15,617 bases of DNA from Methylomarinum sp. (GTDB lineage Bacteria > Pseudomonadota > Gammaproteobacteria > Methylococcales > Methylomonadaceae): the NCBI GenBank assembly GCA_013139755.1, contig WTAG01000327.1:1-15617 (forward strand), in the 5' to 3' direction. This document shows, in pieces, positions 5,636-14,262 of the stretch. Each line of letters starts with the position of its first letter. The stretch's first letter is position 1. The translations under genes were made by a program, and so were the position numbers. The notes below the pieces were generated by a model. The model was given only the letters and a program-made list of their open reading frames with translations. It was not told the origin of the DNA and ran no database searches.

Positions 5636-6884
5636 TGGACTCTGTCACTTTTGCCTGTAATGATGCCTGTCTTAATTGACTAATCTTTAAGCCCATTTTT
5701 TCAGCAATAAGCGGATATAAGTTAGGGGCAAATTCAACCGTTCTATGATCAATTTTACGTAAGAAGCCACGGTTCAACAACAAACCGACGGCAAACATTC
5801 GTGACCAATCTGAATATCGCCGAGCTTTTTCAATTTCGGTTTTTTCAATCACCATTTGTAATTCATCATTGTCATTAATGCTAAACTCACTGAACTGTCT
5901 TAAACACTCAAACACCAGATCTTCTTCATCATTTGTTAAGGGCCCAGGCGCTGTAAACTCTAAGCGGTAAGAAAGTAATACCGTAAAAAAGTCGACCATT
6001 GCCGCACAAATAAATGCAAATGCAGAAAAGCCCTGCCACATAGAAACAGAGGGGGTAACATCTTCGGTAAACTGTTTATAAGTCATCAACAGTGGCGCAT
6101 CAGGCAAACCTAAGCCTATAGCACTGGATAACCGCCCGACTTGTAATTGCACCTCTTGATAATTGGTGAGTACATCATAGTAAGAGGTCTCCAGATCCTT
6201 TGCCACATCTAAGTCACTTAAACTGCCTTGTAATTTTTGAATAGTTAAGTCCAACTTAGAAAAGTCCTTATCCAAAGCTTCCTGCTTTAACTTTTTAACT
6301 TGGTAAATCTGATTGTAATGTTTCCAGAAAGGGCCTTCACCCACCTGATTTCTATAGCCTACGGTAATTAAAGGGTGTGTACCAAAATAAGCTTGCGATA
6401 CTTCGTCTGAGGCGGCTTTAAGCTCTGCGTGCTGCTGTTTTAACACCTCTCCCTTAATCACTAAGACTTCCCGCAAATACGATTTAATATTTCCTCTTAA
6501 TTTGTTAAGACGATTAATATGGATAGTATCCTTTTGGGAAATCTCATAAAACTTAAAATAAGAAAAAGAAATCGATGCCATTAAAGCAATCAACAAAGAC
6601 AACACCACTGAGAAGTAACGTACGCGATTTGCTTTCCAGTGTATCCCTGCTATTTCCAAAGAACAAATAACCACAATTGACTGAATAGCAACGGTAATAA
6701 CTAAAGCAATCCAAGGGGTTATAAAGTGTGATAAACCATAAAATGTTGTAAAGCCAGAGGCGATACTCAACATTAAGACGATGGGGATTGTCCATATTCT
6801 GAGCATTCCGACAAATAAAGTCTGAATCGTATTTATCAGATAACCTACACCTGCAGGTTTTTTGGTATTTTCAGCTTTGGACAT
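5628..6884 (-). CDS. Four-helix inner-membrane protein with large extracytoplasmic coil, unnamed
   Basis: A 418-residue protein of no family I recognise. Predicted membrane helices lie at about 30-52, 56-79, 90-110 and 285-306. Between the third and fourth is a long, mostly helical, charged region (about 111-284) that should sit on one side of the membrane, probably the periplasm. The C-terminal 110 residues (307-418) would be cytoplasmic; their end (about 365-405) has short helices and a strand that could form a winged-helix-like fold. It is co-transcribed and translationally coupled with the SPFH-like/coiled-coil gene. No ribosome binding site is visible before the ATG at 6884; the upstream 96 bp are AT-rich and then abut a MITE-like element. 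A scaffold or membrane-organising role is plausible but inferred only from architecture. Confidence 0.75.
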   Translation of the reverse strand: MSKAENTKKPAGVGYLINTIQTLFVGMLRIWTIPIVLMLSIASGFTTFYGLSHFITPWIALVITVAIQSIVVICSLEIAGIHWKANRVRYFSVVLSLLIALMASISFSYFKFYEISQKDTIHINRLNKLRGNIKSYLREVLVIKGEVLKQQHAELKAASDEVSQAYFGTHPLITVGYRNQVGEGPFWKHYNQIYQVKKLKQEALDKDFSKLDLTIQKLQGSLSDLDVAKDLETSYYDVLTNYQEVQLQVGRLSSAIGLGLPDAPLLMTYKQFTEDVTPSVSMWQGFSAFAFICAAMVDFFTVLLSYRLEFTAPGPLTNDEEDLVFECLRQFSEFSINDNDELQMVIEKTEIEKARRYSDWSRMFAVGLLLNRGFLRKIDHRTVEFAPNLYPLIAEKMGLKISQLRQASLQAKVTESNE

Positions 6885-6980
6885 AATAATAAATTTTAAA
6901 ACTCTTTAATAAAAATCAGCTCACAAAATAACAGCCCTTATTTTCCGGTAAAGGCTAGACTCTTTCCCTTTTGAGATATC

Positions 6981-7188
6981 AAGGAACCTCTGATCAAGTC
7001 ATGAACTCGTACCTTATTCTCAGAATATCCAGCTTCTGCGTTAAAAACCTTCGCAATAGCCAGCTATTACGTGCGATTTTTGCCTTGCCTACAGGACGTA
7101 GGTAAGGGGCGAGAGCAGGACGCGGTAGCTTTGAATCCAAATATTCTGAACATAATTTACTTCGCCCAGACTTAATCAGAGAATCCTT
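6981..7188. mobile_element. MITE-like inverted-repeat element, 208 bp
   Basis: The ends are inverted repeats: the outer 20 bases match at 17 (left begins aaggaacctctgatcaagtc at 6981-7000, right is its complement at 7169-7188), and cagaatat recurs at the same distance (bases 41-48) from both ends. Inside are a strong hairpin (ccttgcctac / gtaggtaagg around 7083-7107, one G-T pair) and a short palindrome (aatagc-ca-gctatt). No transposase is encoded; the 76-codon minus-strand frame across it is not a gene. Its right end supplies the last bases of the stop codon of the gene at 7187-7708. The terminal sequence resembles IS5-type ends, from memory only. No clear target duplication is visible. It differs in sequence from the element at 1662-1969. 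Confidence 0.65.
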
Positions 7189-7708
7189 AATTAACTCTTT
7201 CATCATCCTGATACATCCTCTCACTCATTTTTTCACCTTCTTTATTCCAGATAGTGATCAAACCCTCTCTTTTTCCCTCTTTAAAATGGCCTTCCACCTT
7301 TCTTTGGCCATTAGCATGCCAATCAATCCACAAGCCATGTTTAATACCATCCTTGTAGTGCTTTTCTATAATTTGCTGACCCTGGTCATTCCACCACGTC
7401 CACAAACCCTCTTGCTTACCGGATTTATACAGCCCTTCGCTTTCTTTACGCCCCGTTAAATGCCAAGCAATGTAAAGTCCTTCAGCCAAGCCATCTTTAT
7501 AATGCACTTCTTTTTCTATTTGACCATTCGCATAACGTGAAATAAATTTTCCTGTAAACGGTTGGTCATATCCGGGCTCATAATAAATACTCCCCTCTCG
7601 CACGACCAAGCGATTAACCACTTTACTAACCACTTCTTTGCCACATTCAGGGCAAAAGTTTACTACGCCTAGCTCGGGTAATTTAGTACCACAACCATGA
7701 CAAAACAT
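7187..7708 (-). CDS. Zinc-ribbon protein with YwqK/MORN-type repeats
   Basis: A 173-residue protein. The N-terminus is a zinc ribbon with Cys3, Cys6, Cys19 and Cys22 (CHGC ... CPEC). From about residue 35 come four to five copies of a 20-25-residue repeat of the form YkdGxxxGxWxxWxxNGq, the MORN-variant found in YwqK-type proteins, which forms a beta-rich scaffold. It is probably a cytoplasmic binding or scaffold protein; the specific role is unknown. A ribosome binding site (aaggtg) precedes the ATG at 7708. The stop codon is built partly from the inserted MITE-like element, so the original C-terminus may have been longer. It lies 39 bp after a paralogue on the same strand, suggesting duplication and co-transcription. 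Confidence 0.8.
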   Translation of the reverse strand: MFCHGCGTKLPELGVVNFCPECGKEVVSKVVNRLVVREGSIYYEPGYDQPFTGKFISRYANGQIEKEVHYKDGLAEGLYIAWHLTGRKESEGLYKSGKQEGLWTWWNDQGQQIIEKHYKDGIKHGLWIDWHANGQRKVEGHFKEGKREGLITIWNKEGEKMSERMYQDDERVN

Positions 7709-7747
7709 TAATTATCACCTTATTTTAATTTATTACGCAGACGAATA

Positions 7748-8335
7748 TCACTCTAAAACCATCTCGCCATGCTGATAATTTCCATCCCATTTCTTTTGGC
7801 CATTAGTTTTCCATATTATCCAATGCCCTACTTGCACGCCATGTAACCAATTACCTTTGGAATACATTTGCCCACTTTCATACCACAGCGTCTCACATCC
7901 ATGCTTTTTACCTTCGCTATAGATCACTTCGCCTTCTTTCTGTCCATTTTCATACCAGGATGTGCCCAAACCACTCAAGACACCTTTTGACCAACTTACT
8001 TCATTTTTCTTTTGGCCATTCTCAAACCACTCGACTTCCAAGCCATCAAATTCATTACTTAAATAACGTATTTCCTGTGCCTTCTTTCCATTTTCGTACC
8101 AATGACACCATGTACCATGCCCTAGACCATTACTAAAGGTTTCCTCATGTCTTTTCTGACCATTACAATAATAAGTAACGCCAGAACCAGTAAAGGCTTT
8201 ACCTTCGTAAAACATCAAATTGTTTATTTTTTGTAATTTATTGTAATCAACAACTTGAACAAGCACCTTTTGTCCACACTCTGAACAAAAATTAGCACTG
8301 ACAAGCAATTGATTACCACAGTTGCAACAAAACAT
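7748..8335 (-). CDS. Zinc-ribbon protein with YwqK/MORN-type repeats (paralogue)
   Basis: A 195-residue paralogue of the next gene downstream. It has an N-terminal zinc ribbon (Cys3 or Cys4, Cys6, Cys17, Cys20) and then about six repeats of the W-Y/F-ENGQK type (for example HWYENGKK, EWFENGQK, SWYENGQK). I set the start at 8335 because gggagg sits about 8 bases upstream and the zinc ribbon begins at residue 3. The frame also runs back to an ATG at 8395, which would add a hydrophobic tail and intrude on the divergent efpL leader. The tandem pair probably forms a transcription unit, possibly reaching the membrane/coiled-coil genes before the MITE-like element entered. Function is unknown; related repeat proteins occur beside secretion and toxin loci, but nothing here shows that. 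Confidence 0.8.
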   Translation of the reverse strand: MFCCNCGNQLLVSANFCSECGQKVLVQVVDYNKLQKINNLMFYEGKAFTGSGVTYYCNGQKRHEETFSNGLGHGTWCHWYENGKKAQEIRYLSNEFDGLEVEWFENGQKKNEVSWSKGVLSGLGTSWYENGQKEGEVIYSEGKKHGCETLWYESGQMYSKGNWLHGVQVGHWIIWKTNGQKKWDGNYQHGEMVLE

Positions 8336-8367
8336 AATGATTCCCTCCCCGCATTTAAGGTAATACA

Positions 8368-8375
8368 AGTATAAT
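8368..8375. promoter_or_regulatory. Overlapping divergent -10 elements
   Basis: The plus strand reads TATAAT at 8370-8375, placing a start about 35 bp before efpL. The minus strand reads TATACT at 8373-8368, placing a start about 25 bp before the zinc-ribbon gene at 8335. The two -10 boxes overlap by four bases. Neither has a good -35 box, so support is limited to the -10s and to their fit with both gene starts. Confidence 0.4.
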
Positions 8376-8415
8376 TCAAGAACATACCCAAGCATACAAA
8401 AAAGAGGACAAGATT

Positions 8416-8982
8416 TTGCCTAAAGCCAGCGATTTAAAACAAGGTTCTGCGATAGAAATTAACGGTGAACCATATGCCGTAAAAAAAATTGAAGTTAGAA
8501 ACCCAACCTCCAGAGGGGCTTCAACTTTGTATAAAATTCGCTTTGCACACATGAAAACCAAGCAAAAGCTAGATGAAAGCTATAAAGGTGATGATTTTCT
8601 TAAAGAAGCAGATTGTGCCAAAACCATGGTGCAATATTCATATCAAGACGGTGAAAACTATACTTTCATGAATCTTGAAACTTACGAGCAATACACACTT
8701 AATATAGAAGATATTGAAGATCAAATTGGATATTTAACAGAAGGCTTAGAGGGCATTATTATTCTACTTCTGGATGATGCCCCCTTAGGCATAGAATTAC
8801 CAACTACTGTCAATTTGGAAATTGTAGAAACCCCACCAGCGATGAAAGGCGCAAGTGCAACAAACCGCACAAAACCAGCAGCCTTAACAACAGGAATTGA
8901 AATACAAGTCCCTGAATACATAGAATCAGGTGAAATTATTAAAGTAAATACCGATACGGGCAAATACATGTCCCGAGCTTAG
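8416..8982 (+). CDS. efpL: Elongation factor P-like protein EfpL (YeiP)
   Basis: A 188-residue EF-P paralogue, close in length and sequence to E. coli YeiP. It has the KOW-like N-terminal domain (about 1-65) and two OB domains, with the family-typical tail LEIVETPPAMKGASA ... IQVPEYIESGEIIKVNTDTG. Such proteins enter the ribosomal E site and relieve stalling at polyproline and related motifs. The tip of domain I reads NPTSRGAS with Arg33, the EfpL hallmark, where canonical EF-P carries a modified lysine; this and the sequence separate it from EF-P proper. Translation starts at a TTG codon (8416), supported by gagga 8 bases upstream and by alignment of the MPKA start to the family's MPRA. It is transcribed divergently from the zinc-ribbon pair. 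Confidence 0.95.
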   Translation: MPKASDLKQGSAIEINGEPYAVKKIEVRNPTSRGASTLYKIRFAHMKTKQKLDESYKGDDFLKEADCAKTMVQYSYQDGENYTFMNLETYEQYTLNIEDIEDQIGYLTEGLEGIIILLLDDAPLGIELPTTVNLEIVETPPAMKGASATNRTKPAALTTGIEIQVPEYIESGEIIKVNTDTGKYMSRA

Positions 8983-9024
8983 CAGCTTGTATAAAATAAC
9001 TTCGACAACTACATGTTTTTTTTG

Positions 9025-9086
9025 GATGGGCACAGAAAAGCCTTTGCTTACAAGAATGCGGGCAAGAAACGGAAACTCTGCCCATC
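9025..9086 (+). other. Inverted repeat downstream of efpL
   Basis: gatgggca (9025-9032) pairs perfectly with tgcccatc (9079-9086), enclosing 46 bases. A T-run (9016-9023) lies before rather than after the stem, so on the plus strand it is not a standard terminator. It may be a degraded repeat or an mRNA-end structure. Confidence 0.3.
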
Positions 9087-9115
9087 ATTGTTGATCTTAT
9101 TTGCTATATACCTAA

Positions 9116-9131
9116 GCGGACTGAAGCCCGC
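9116..9131. repeat. Single REP-like hairpin
   Basis: gcggactgaagcccgc forms a near-perfect hairpin (one G-T pair) around tgaa. It shares the ggact-t-c-agtcc theme with the doublet at 4218-4290 in the opposite sense. It lies 68 bp before the VOC gene, in the 217-bp gap after efpL. Confidence 0.6.
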
Positions 9132-9199
9132 CCACGCACTTTCTTTTGATACATAAGCTCTTATTTAGCTTATGCACCTTTAATAATAGATAAAACTTT

Positions 9200-9577
9200 A
9201 TGACTCAAAATATTTTAAGCATTCACCATTCCAGCGTTATCGTTAAAGATACGCAAGAATCCCTTAAGTTTTATTGCGGAGTTTTAGGTTTAAATCAACT
9301 TGAACGTCCAGATTTCCCCTACAAAGGCGCTTGGCTAGAAGTGGGAAATCAACAAGTTCATTTATTAGAGTTAGATAACCCTGATGCGACAACGGGGCGA
9401 CCTGCACATGGCGGAAAGGATCGTCACATTGCTTTTTATGTATTAGAGCTGGATTTAATTAAAGCATCATTAGATAAAGCAGAGGTCAACTACACGGTAA
9501 GCGCATCGGGGCGACGTGCTTTATTTTGTCGTGATTTAGATGGTAACGCCTTAGAGTTTATTGAAAAACCTGAGTAA
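9200..9577 (+). CDS. VOC (glyoxalase/bleomycin-resistance/dioxygenase) superfamily protein
   Basis: A 125-residue protein with two beta-alpha-beta-beta-beta halves typical of the vicinal oxygen chelate fold. The first is about 5-60 (SIHHSSVIVKDTQESLKFY ... VHLLEL) and the second about 70-122 (RHIAFYVLELD ... FCRDLDGNALEFIE). Likely metal ligands are His10, His54 or Glu57, His76 and Glu119. The length fits a single-domain lyase-like or dioxygenase-like member. The substrate cannot be read from sequence; it is not glyoxalase I proper. No good ribosome binding site precedes the ATG, but it is the only start that keeps the full first strand. It appears monocistronic and is convergent with yajR. 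Confidence 0.85.
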   Translation: MTQNILSIHHSSVIVKDTQESLKFYCGVLGLNQLERPDFPYKGAWLEVGNQQVHLLELDNPDATTGRPAHGGKDRHIAFYVLELDLIKASLDKAEVNYTVSASGRRALFCRDLDGNALEFIEKPE

Positions 9578-9603
9578 TATACATTATCGATAAAAAGCAC
9601 AAA

Positions 9604-9685
9604 CTCACACAGAGTTCACTAAGAAACAATAGAGCTATCTATTATTTACCCGGCTATTCTCTGTGTCTTTGTGCCTCTGTGTGAG
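9604..9685. repeat. Inverted repeat between convergent genes
   Basis: ctcacacagag (9604-9614) is perfectly inverted as ctctgtgtgag (9675-9685). Weaker similarity continues inward, giving a diverged stem of about 28 bases. It fills the gap between the stop codons at 9577 and 9699 and could end transcription from both sides. It looks like an interspersed-repeat remnant rather than a compact terminator. Confidence 0.5.
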
Positions 9686-9698
9686 CATTCAAGCAATA

Positions 9699-11090
9699 TT
9701 ACGCTACAGCCCATTGATTTAACAATTGTTGCAAATCATCTTTTTGTAAGATTTTATTATCTACTTTTAAATAAGCCACGCTTTCTTCAAAGTGTAGTTT
9801 AACCTCCTCTACCCCCGAAATATCAAGCAGTTCAGCAACAAAATTAGCACCCTTTTCTTCCGTTATTTTATCCAATGGCATTAACTTATTTGCTAAATAT
9901 TTTGGTGGATTCATAAATAACGCAACGATAACCCAGGTACAGGTTGCAACGGCACAAAACAAAAACACCATCTCAGCACCAAACGCACCATAAAGCCAAC
10001 CACCCGATACGCCACCGACAAAAGCGCCCATAAACTGCGAACTGGAATAGGCTCCCATCGCAGTTCCTTTTAAATCACCTGGTGCTGTTTTAGATATTAA
10101 TGAAGGTAAAGTGGCTTCTAATAAGTTAAAGCCACAGAAGAACAACCATAAAAAGCCAATTAATCCCAGTAACTCACTGGAATACATGAATAAACCGACA
10201 TTAGCTAACACCAAAGTAATAATGGCACCGATAAACACCTTTCTCATTTGGCGCTTTTTCTCTGCAATAATCACAAACGGTACAATGACCGCCATTGATG
10301 TGATTAATATGGGCAAATACACCATCCAATGGTTTTCAGGGATCATCCCTGCATCTCTAATTAATAAAGGTAACACCACAAAACTAGCGGTTAAACATAA
10401 ATGCAGGATAAAAATGCCATAATCTAATCGTAATAAATCCGGGTTTTTCAGTACATTAAAAAACTGCGCGGGTACTAATTCGGCATCACAATGCACTATT
10501 GATTTTTTAGGGTTAGGCACCACAAACAAAATCACCAGTATCGCCAGTAAAGCTAAAATAGCCGTTAACCAAAAAATCCCTGAAATACCCACATACCCTG
10601 CAAGGACAGGGCCTAGCGTAATTGCGACACCAAAAGAAACACCGATACTGGCGCCAATTGTAGCCATTGCTTTAGTCCGATGCACCTCTTGGGTCAAATC
10701 CGCTACTAAAGCCATAATTGCAGCAGCTATCGCACCGCCACCTTGAATCGCCCTACCCATTAACACGCCATAAATGTTGGTTGATACTGCCGCAACTATA
10801 CTGCCCGCAGCAAATAAAATCAGCCCCATAATAATTATCTTTTTACGACCAAAGCGGTCAGACATCAAGCCAAAGGGAATTTGTAACAGTGCCTGTGTTA
10901 ATCCATACACACTAATTGCTAAACCAATCAATAACGGTGTTGCTCCTTCCATTTGCTCTGCAAATAAAGACAATACCGGCAAAATCATGAATAAACCTAG
11001 CATTCGCAACGCATAAATACTGGCTAACGATAACGTTGCACGCTTTTCTAGCGCTGTCATTGGACTGGTAATGTCCTGCATCTGTGTCAA
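9699..11090 (-). CDS. yajR: MFS transporter YajR
   Basis: A 463-residue major facilitator with 12 predicted membrane helices (about 20-390) and a soluble C-terminal ferredoxin-like domain (about 395-463, LLDISGVEEVKLHFEESVAYLKVDNK). That combination is distinctive of YajR (E. coli, 454). Motif A is clear in the loop after helix 2 (GLMSDRFGRKK), followed by the conserved GRAIQGGGAIAAA and DLTQEVHRTKAMA stretches. It is a proton-driven inner-membrane exporter; the natural substrate of the family is unsettled. Translation starts at a TTG (11090) with AGGAGAG exactly 7 bases upstream; the ATG three codons later would sit too far from it. It is divergent from uvrA across 106 bp. An MFS gene next to uvrA recalls the uvrA-MFS-ssb arrangement of other gammaproteobacteria, but ssb is not found after it here. 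Confidence 0.93.
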   Translation of the reverse strand: MTQMQDITSPMTALEKRATLSLASIYALRMLGLFMILPVLSLFAEQMEGATPLLIGLAISVYGLTQALLQIPFGLMSDRFGRKKIIIMGLILFAAGSIVAAVSTNIYGVLMGRAIQGGGAIAAAIMALVADLTQEVHRTKAMATIGASIGVSFGVAITLGPVLAGYVGISGIFWLTAILALLAILVILFVVPNPKKSIVHCDAELVPAQFFNVLKNPDLLRLDYGIFILHLCLTASFVVLPLLIRDAGMIPENHWMVYLPILITSMAVIVPFVIIAEKKRQMRKVFIGAIITLVLANVGLFMYSSELLGLIGFLWLFFCGFNLLEATLPSLISKTAPGDLKGTAMGAYSSSQFMGAFVGGVSGGWLYGAFGAEMVFLFCAVATCTWVIVALFMNPPKYLANKLMPLDKITEEKGANFVAELLDISGVEEVKLHFEESVAYLKVDNKILQKDDLQQLLNQWAVA

Positions 11091-11196
11091 AACTAAACTC
11101 TCCTAAGAAATATATAAACACCCAATACATTCCTTTGCTATTTGGGGATAAAAAGACGTATATTATCAGGTTCTTTAACCCTCAGGAATTCTATTA

Positions 11197-14013
11197 ATGG
11201 ACACAATCAGTATTCGTGGTGCTAGGACGCATAATCTTAAAAATATAGACCTCGATTTACCCAGAGATTCCCTAATTGTTATCACCGGACTATCAGGCTC
11301 AGGAAAATCTTCTTTAGCCTTCGACACCATCTATGCAGAAGGCCAACGGCGCTATGTAGAATCCTTATCTGCTTATGCCAGACAGTTTTTGTCAATGATG
11401 GAAAAGCCTGATGTTGATCATATCGAAGGCCTTTCCCCTGCAATTTCCATTGAACAAAAATCCACTTCCCACAATCCTCGTTCAACTGTTGGTACCATTA
11501 CCGAAATTTACGATTATTTAAGACTGTTATATGCCCGTGCGGGTATTCCACAATGTCCAGAGCATCAGGCATCATTAGAAGCGCAAACCGTTAGCCAAAT
11601 GGTTGATCAAGTGCTGGCTCAACCCGAGGGTGAACGCTGGATGCTACTTGCACCTGTGGTTAATGGACGTAAAGGCGAACATATCCTGTTAATGGAAGAC
11701 CTGCGCGCACAAGGATTTATTCGCGCTAGAATTGATGGTGAAATTGTTGATCTTGACGAGCCACCTACACTGGACTTAAAGAAGAAGCATACCATCGAGG
11801 TTATCGTTGATCGTTTTAAAATCCGCGATGACATCAGCTTACGTTTATCTGAATCATTTGAAACTGCCCTAAGACTCACCGATGGCATTGCTATTGCTGC
11901 AAGCATGGATGATGACAGAACCATCTTGTTCTCTGAACGCTACGCTTGCCCTCAGTGTGGCTACAGTATTCCAGAACTTGAACCCCGTATTTTCTCATTT
12001 AATAACCCCAAAGGTGCATGCCCTGGATGTGATGGCTTAGGGGTTAGACAACATTTTGACCCCGACTTAGTGGTTCATAATACTGAGATTAGTCTTTCTG
12101 GCGGTGCTATTAGAGGTTGGGACAGACGTAACGCCTATTATCATCAAATCATCTGTGCATTAGCTGATCACTATCATTTTGATACCGAAGCCCCTTTTTC
12201 TGAGATACCTAAAGACATACAAAAAATTATTCTTTATGGCAGTGGTACTGAAAAAATAAAATTTCACTACATGTCAGGTGCAGGAAAAAAACAATTAAAA
12301 ACACATCCCTTTGAAGGCATTATTGTCAACATGGAGAGGCGCTATCATGAAACAGAATCCCAAATGGTTAGAGATGAACTTGCAAAATATCTCACAAAAA
12401 AAACCTGTGAACAATGTCATGGTGCGCGTTTAAATACCGCAGCAAGACATGTTTATATAGACACTAAACCACTACAAGATTTAACTAGCTTACCAATAAA
12501 ACAAGCCTTAGACTTCTTTACTCAGCTACGCCTTCCCGGCCACCGCGGTGAAATTGCCGAAAAAATCAACAAAGAGATTCAAGAACGCTTAGAATTTCTA
12601 GTCAATGTAGGGCTAGATTACTTAACACTCGATAGAAGTGCCGATACCTTATCTGGTGGTGAAGCACAACGCATCAGACTGGCAAGTCAAATAGGTGCGG
12701 GGTTAGTTGGCGTTTTATATGTGTTGGATGAGCCATCTATCGGATTGCATCAACGTGACAATCAACGTCTGTTAAACACTTTATTCCGCCTACGTGACTT
12801 AGGTAATACCGTTATCGTAGTAGAACACGATGAAGATGCAATATTATCGGCCCAACATGTTGTCGACATAGGCCCTGGTGCGGGTATACATGGTGGCGAA
12901 ATCGTAGCGATGGGCACACCGGAAGAAATTAAAAACAATCCAAACTCATTAACTGGGCAGTATCTATCAGGCAAACAAGCGATTGAAATACCTAAGACGC
13001 TGACAGCGATTAACAAAAACAAACAAATCACCCTGCACAATGCTCAGGGCAACAATCTAAAAAATGTAACTGTCTCTTTCCCTATAGGACTATTAACTTG
13101 TATAACGGGAGTATCAGGCTCAGGTAAATCCACTCTGGTTAACGACACGCTTTATCGTTATGCTGCGCGTTTAATCAATAAAGCCAGTTGTATTCCTGCA
13201 GCCTGTGATGACATTAGCGGTCTAGATCAAGTGGATAAAGTGGTTGATATAGACCAAAGCCCCATCGGTAGAACACCACGCTCTAATCCTGCGACCTACA
13301 CCGGTATTTTTACCCCGGTGCGTGAGTTATTTGCAGCCACGCATGAAGCAAGGTCACGAGGCTACACACCAGGGCGTTTTAGCTTTAATGTAAAAGGCGG
13401 ACGCTGTGAGGCCTGTAAAGGTGATGGTGTTATCAAGGTGGAAATGCATTTTCTACCCGATATTTTTGTCCCTTGTGATGTCTGTAATGGCAAACGCTAC
13501 AACAGAGAAACCCTGGAAATTCGTTATAAAGGCAAAACTATTAACGAAATTCTTAACTTGACGGTTGAAGATGCCGCTGATTTTTTTAGCCCAGTGCCAG
13601 TACTTGCAAAAAAATTACACACACTAATTGATGTCGGCTTGAGTTATATCACCTTAGGACAAAATGCCACCACCCTATCCGGAGGTGAAGCTCAACGCGT
13701 TAAATTGGCTAAAGAACTATCAAAGCGTGATACTGGAAAAACCTTATATATATTAGACGAGCCAACCACAGGCCTGCATTTTCACGATACTAAACAACTA
13801 CTCTCAGTACTACACACCTTACGAGACCATGGCAACACTATTATTATCATTGAGCATAATCTAGACGTAGTAAAAACTGCCGACTGGGTAATCGATATGG
13901 GGCCAGAAGGCGGAACAGGTGGAGGAACATTAGTTGCAGAGGGTACGCCAGAGGAGGTATCTAAAAATAAAGCTTCATATACAGGGCAGTACTTGCAGCG
14001 ATTTTTTGAGTAA
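11197..14013 (+). CDS. uvrA: Excinuclease ABC subunit UvrA
   Basis: A 938-residue protein (E. coli UvrA is 940), complete. It is the DNA damage-recognition ATPase of nucleotide excision repair, working as a dimer with UvrB. Two ABC modules are visible: Walker [10 protein letters not shown] at 31-39 and GVSGSGKST at 638-646, signatures LSGGEAQR at 485-492 and 827-834, and Walker B segments [11 protein letters not shown] (508-518) and [11 protein letters not shown] (851-861). The first zinc site is Cys251/254 with Cys275/278. A CxxC at 404/407 follows. The C-terminal zinc finger, important for damage recognition, has Cys737/740 and Cys760/763. A ribosome binding site (agga, 11184-11187) precedes the ATG. 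I see no LexA-type CTGT-N8-ACAG box in the upstream 106 bp, so SOS control of E. coli type is not evident. Confidence 0.98.
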   Translation: MDTISIRGARTHNLKNIDLDLPRDSLIVITGLSGSGKSSLAFDTIYAEGQRRYVESLSAYARQFLSMMEKPDVDHIEGLSPAISIEQKSTSHNPRSTVGTITEIYDYLRLLYARAGIPQCPEHQASLEAQTVSQMVDQVLAQPEGERWMLLAPVVNGRKGEHILLMEDLRAQGFIRARIDGEIVDLDEPPTLDLKKKHTIEVIVDRFKIRDDISLRLSESFETALRLTDGIAIAASMDDDRTILFSERYACPQCGYSIPELEPRIFSFNNPKGACPGCDGLGVRQHFDPDLVVHNTEISLSGGAIRGWDRRNAYYHQIICALADHYHFDTEAPFSEIPKDIQKIILYGSGTEKIKFHYMSGAGKKQLKTHPFEGIIVNMERRYHETESQMVRDELAKYLTKKTCEQCHGARLNTAARHVYIDTKPLQDLTSLPIKQALDFFTQLRLPGHRGEIAEKINKEIQERLEFLVNVGLDYLTLDRSADTLSGGEAQRIRLASQIGAGLVGVLYVLDEPSIGLHQRDNQRLLNTLFRLRDLGNTVIVVEHDEDAILSAQHVVDIGPGAGIHGGEIVAMGTPEEIKNNPNSLTGQYLSGKQAIEIPKTLTAINKNKQITLHNAQGNNLKNVTVSFPIGLLTCITGVSGSGKSTLVNDTLYRYAARLINKASCIPAACDDISGLDQVDKVVDIDQSPIGRTPRSNPATYTGIFTPVRELFAATHEARSRGYTPGRFSFNVKGGRCEACKGDGVIKVEMHFLPDIFVPCDVCNGKRYNRETLEIRYKGKTINEILNLTVEDAADFFSPVPVLAKKLHTLIDVGLSYITLGQNATTLSGGEAQRVKLAKELSKRDTGKTLYILDEPTTGLHFHDTKQLLSVLHTLRDHGNTIIIIEHNLDVVKTADWVIDMGPEGGTGGGTLVAEGTPEEVSKNKASYTGQYLQRFFE

Positions 14014-14262
14014 TCTATAAAAAAATGAATTGCACTTATGAGTTAAATCTAAGCATCAACATACTAAGACCTACATTTTTTATACCTCAGATTATTTATA
14101 CCTTATGCCATTGAATGAGTTTTCTTTGAATAAACGTGTTCGCACTATAAAATACAAAGCGCTAGTGCCATAAATTAGTCTCTTTTGTTAGCAAAGTCTC
14201 TGCTTTTGTAACAAAAAAACTTTAACATATTTAGTCATCTTACACATGAAGTATACATAACC
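14014..14262. other. Intergenic region between uvrA and the histidine kinase
   Basis: The 249 AT-rich bases contain one hairpin (ttttgtta at 14183-14190 with taacaaaa at 14209-14216), about 45 bp before the kinase start. There is no clear terminator after uvrA, no recognisable promoter boxes and no gene. Confidence 0.4.

Noticed and set aside
6994..7224. 76-codon minus-strand frame
   Set aside because: It lies almost wholly in the 208-bp MITE-like element and overlaps the end of the zinc-ribbon gene in another frame.
8336..8395. N-terminal extension of the zinc-ribbon gene to an ATG at 8395
   Set aside because: The shorter start at 8335 has a strong ribosome binding site and puts the cysteines at the N-terminus as in the paralogue; the extension would run into the efpL leader.
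9604..9685. CRISPR-like repeat
   Set aside because: Only two copies, in inverted orientation, with no spacer array or cas genes.
11091..11196. LexA/SOS box for uvrA
   Set aside because: No CTGT-N8-ACAG or close variant is visible in the intergenic region.
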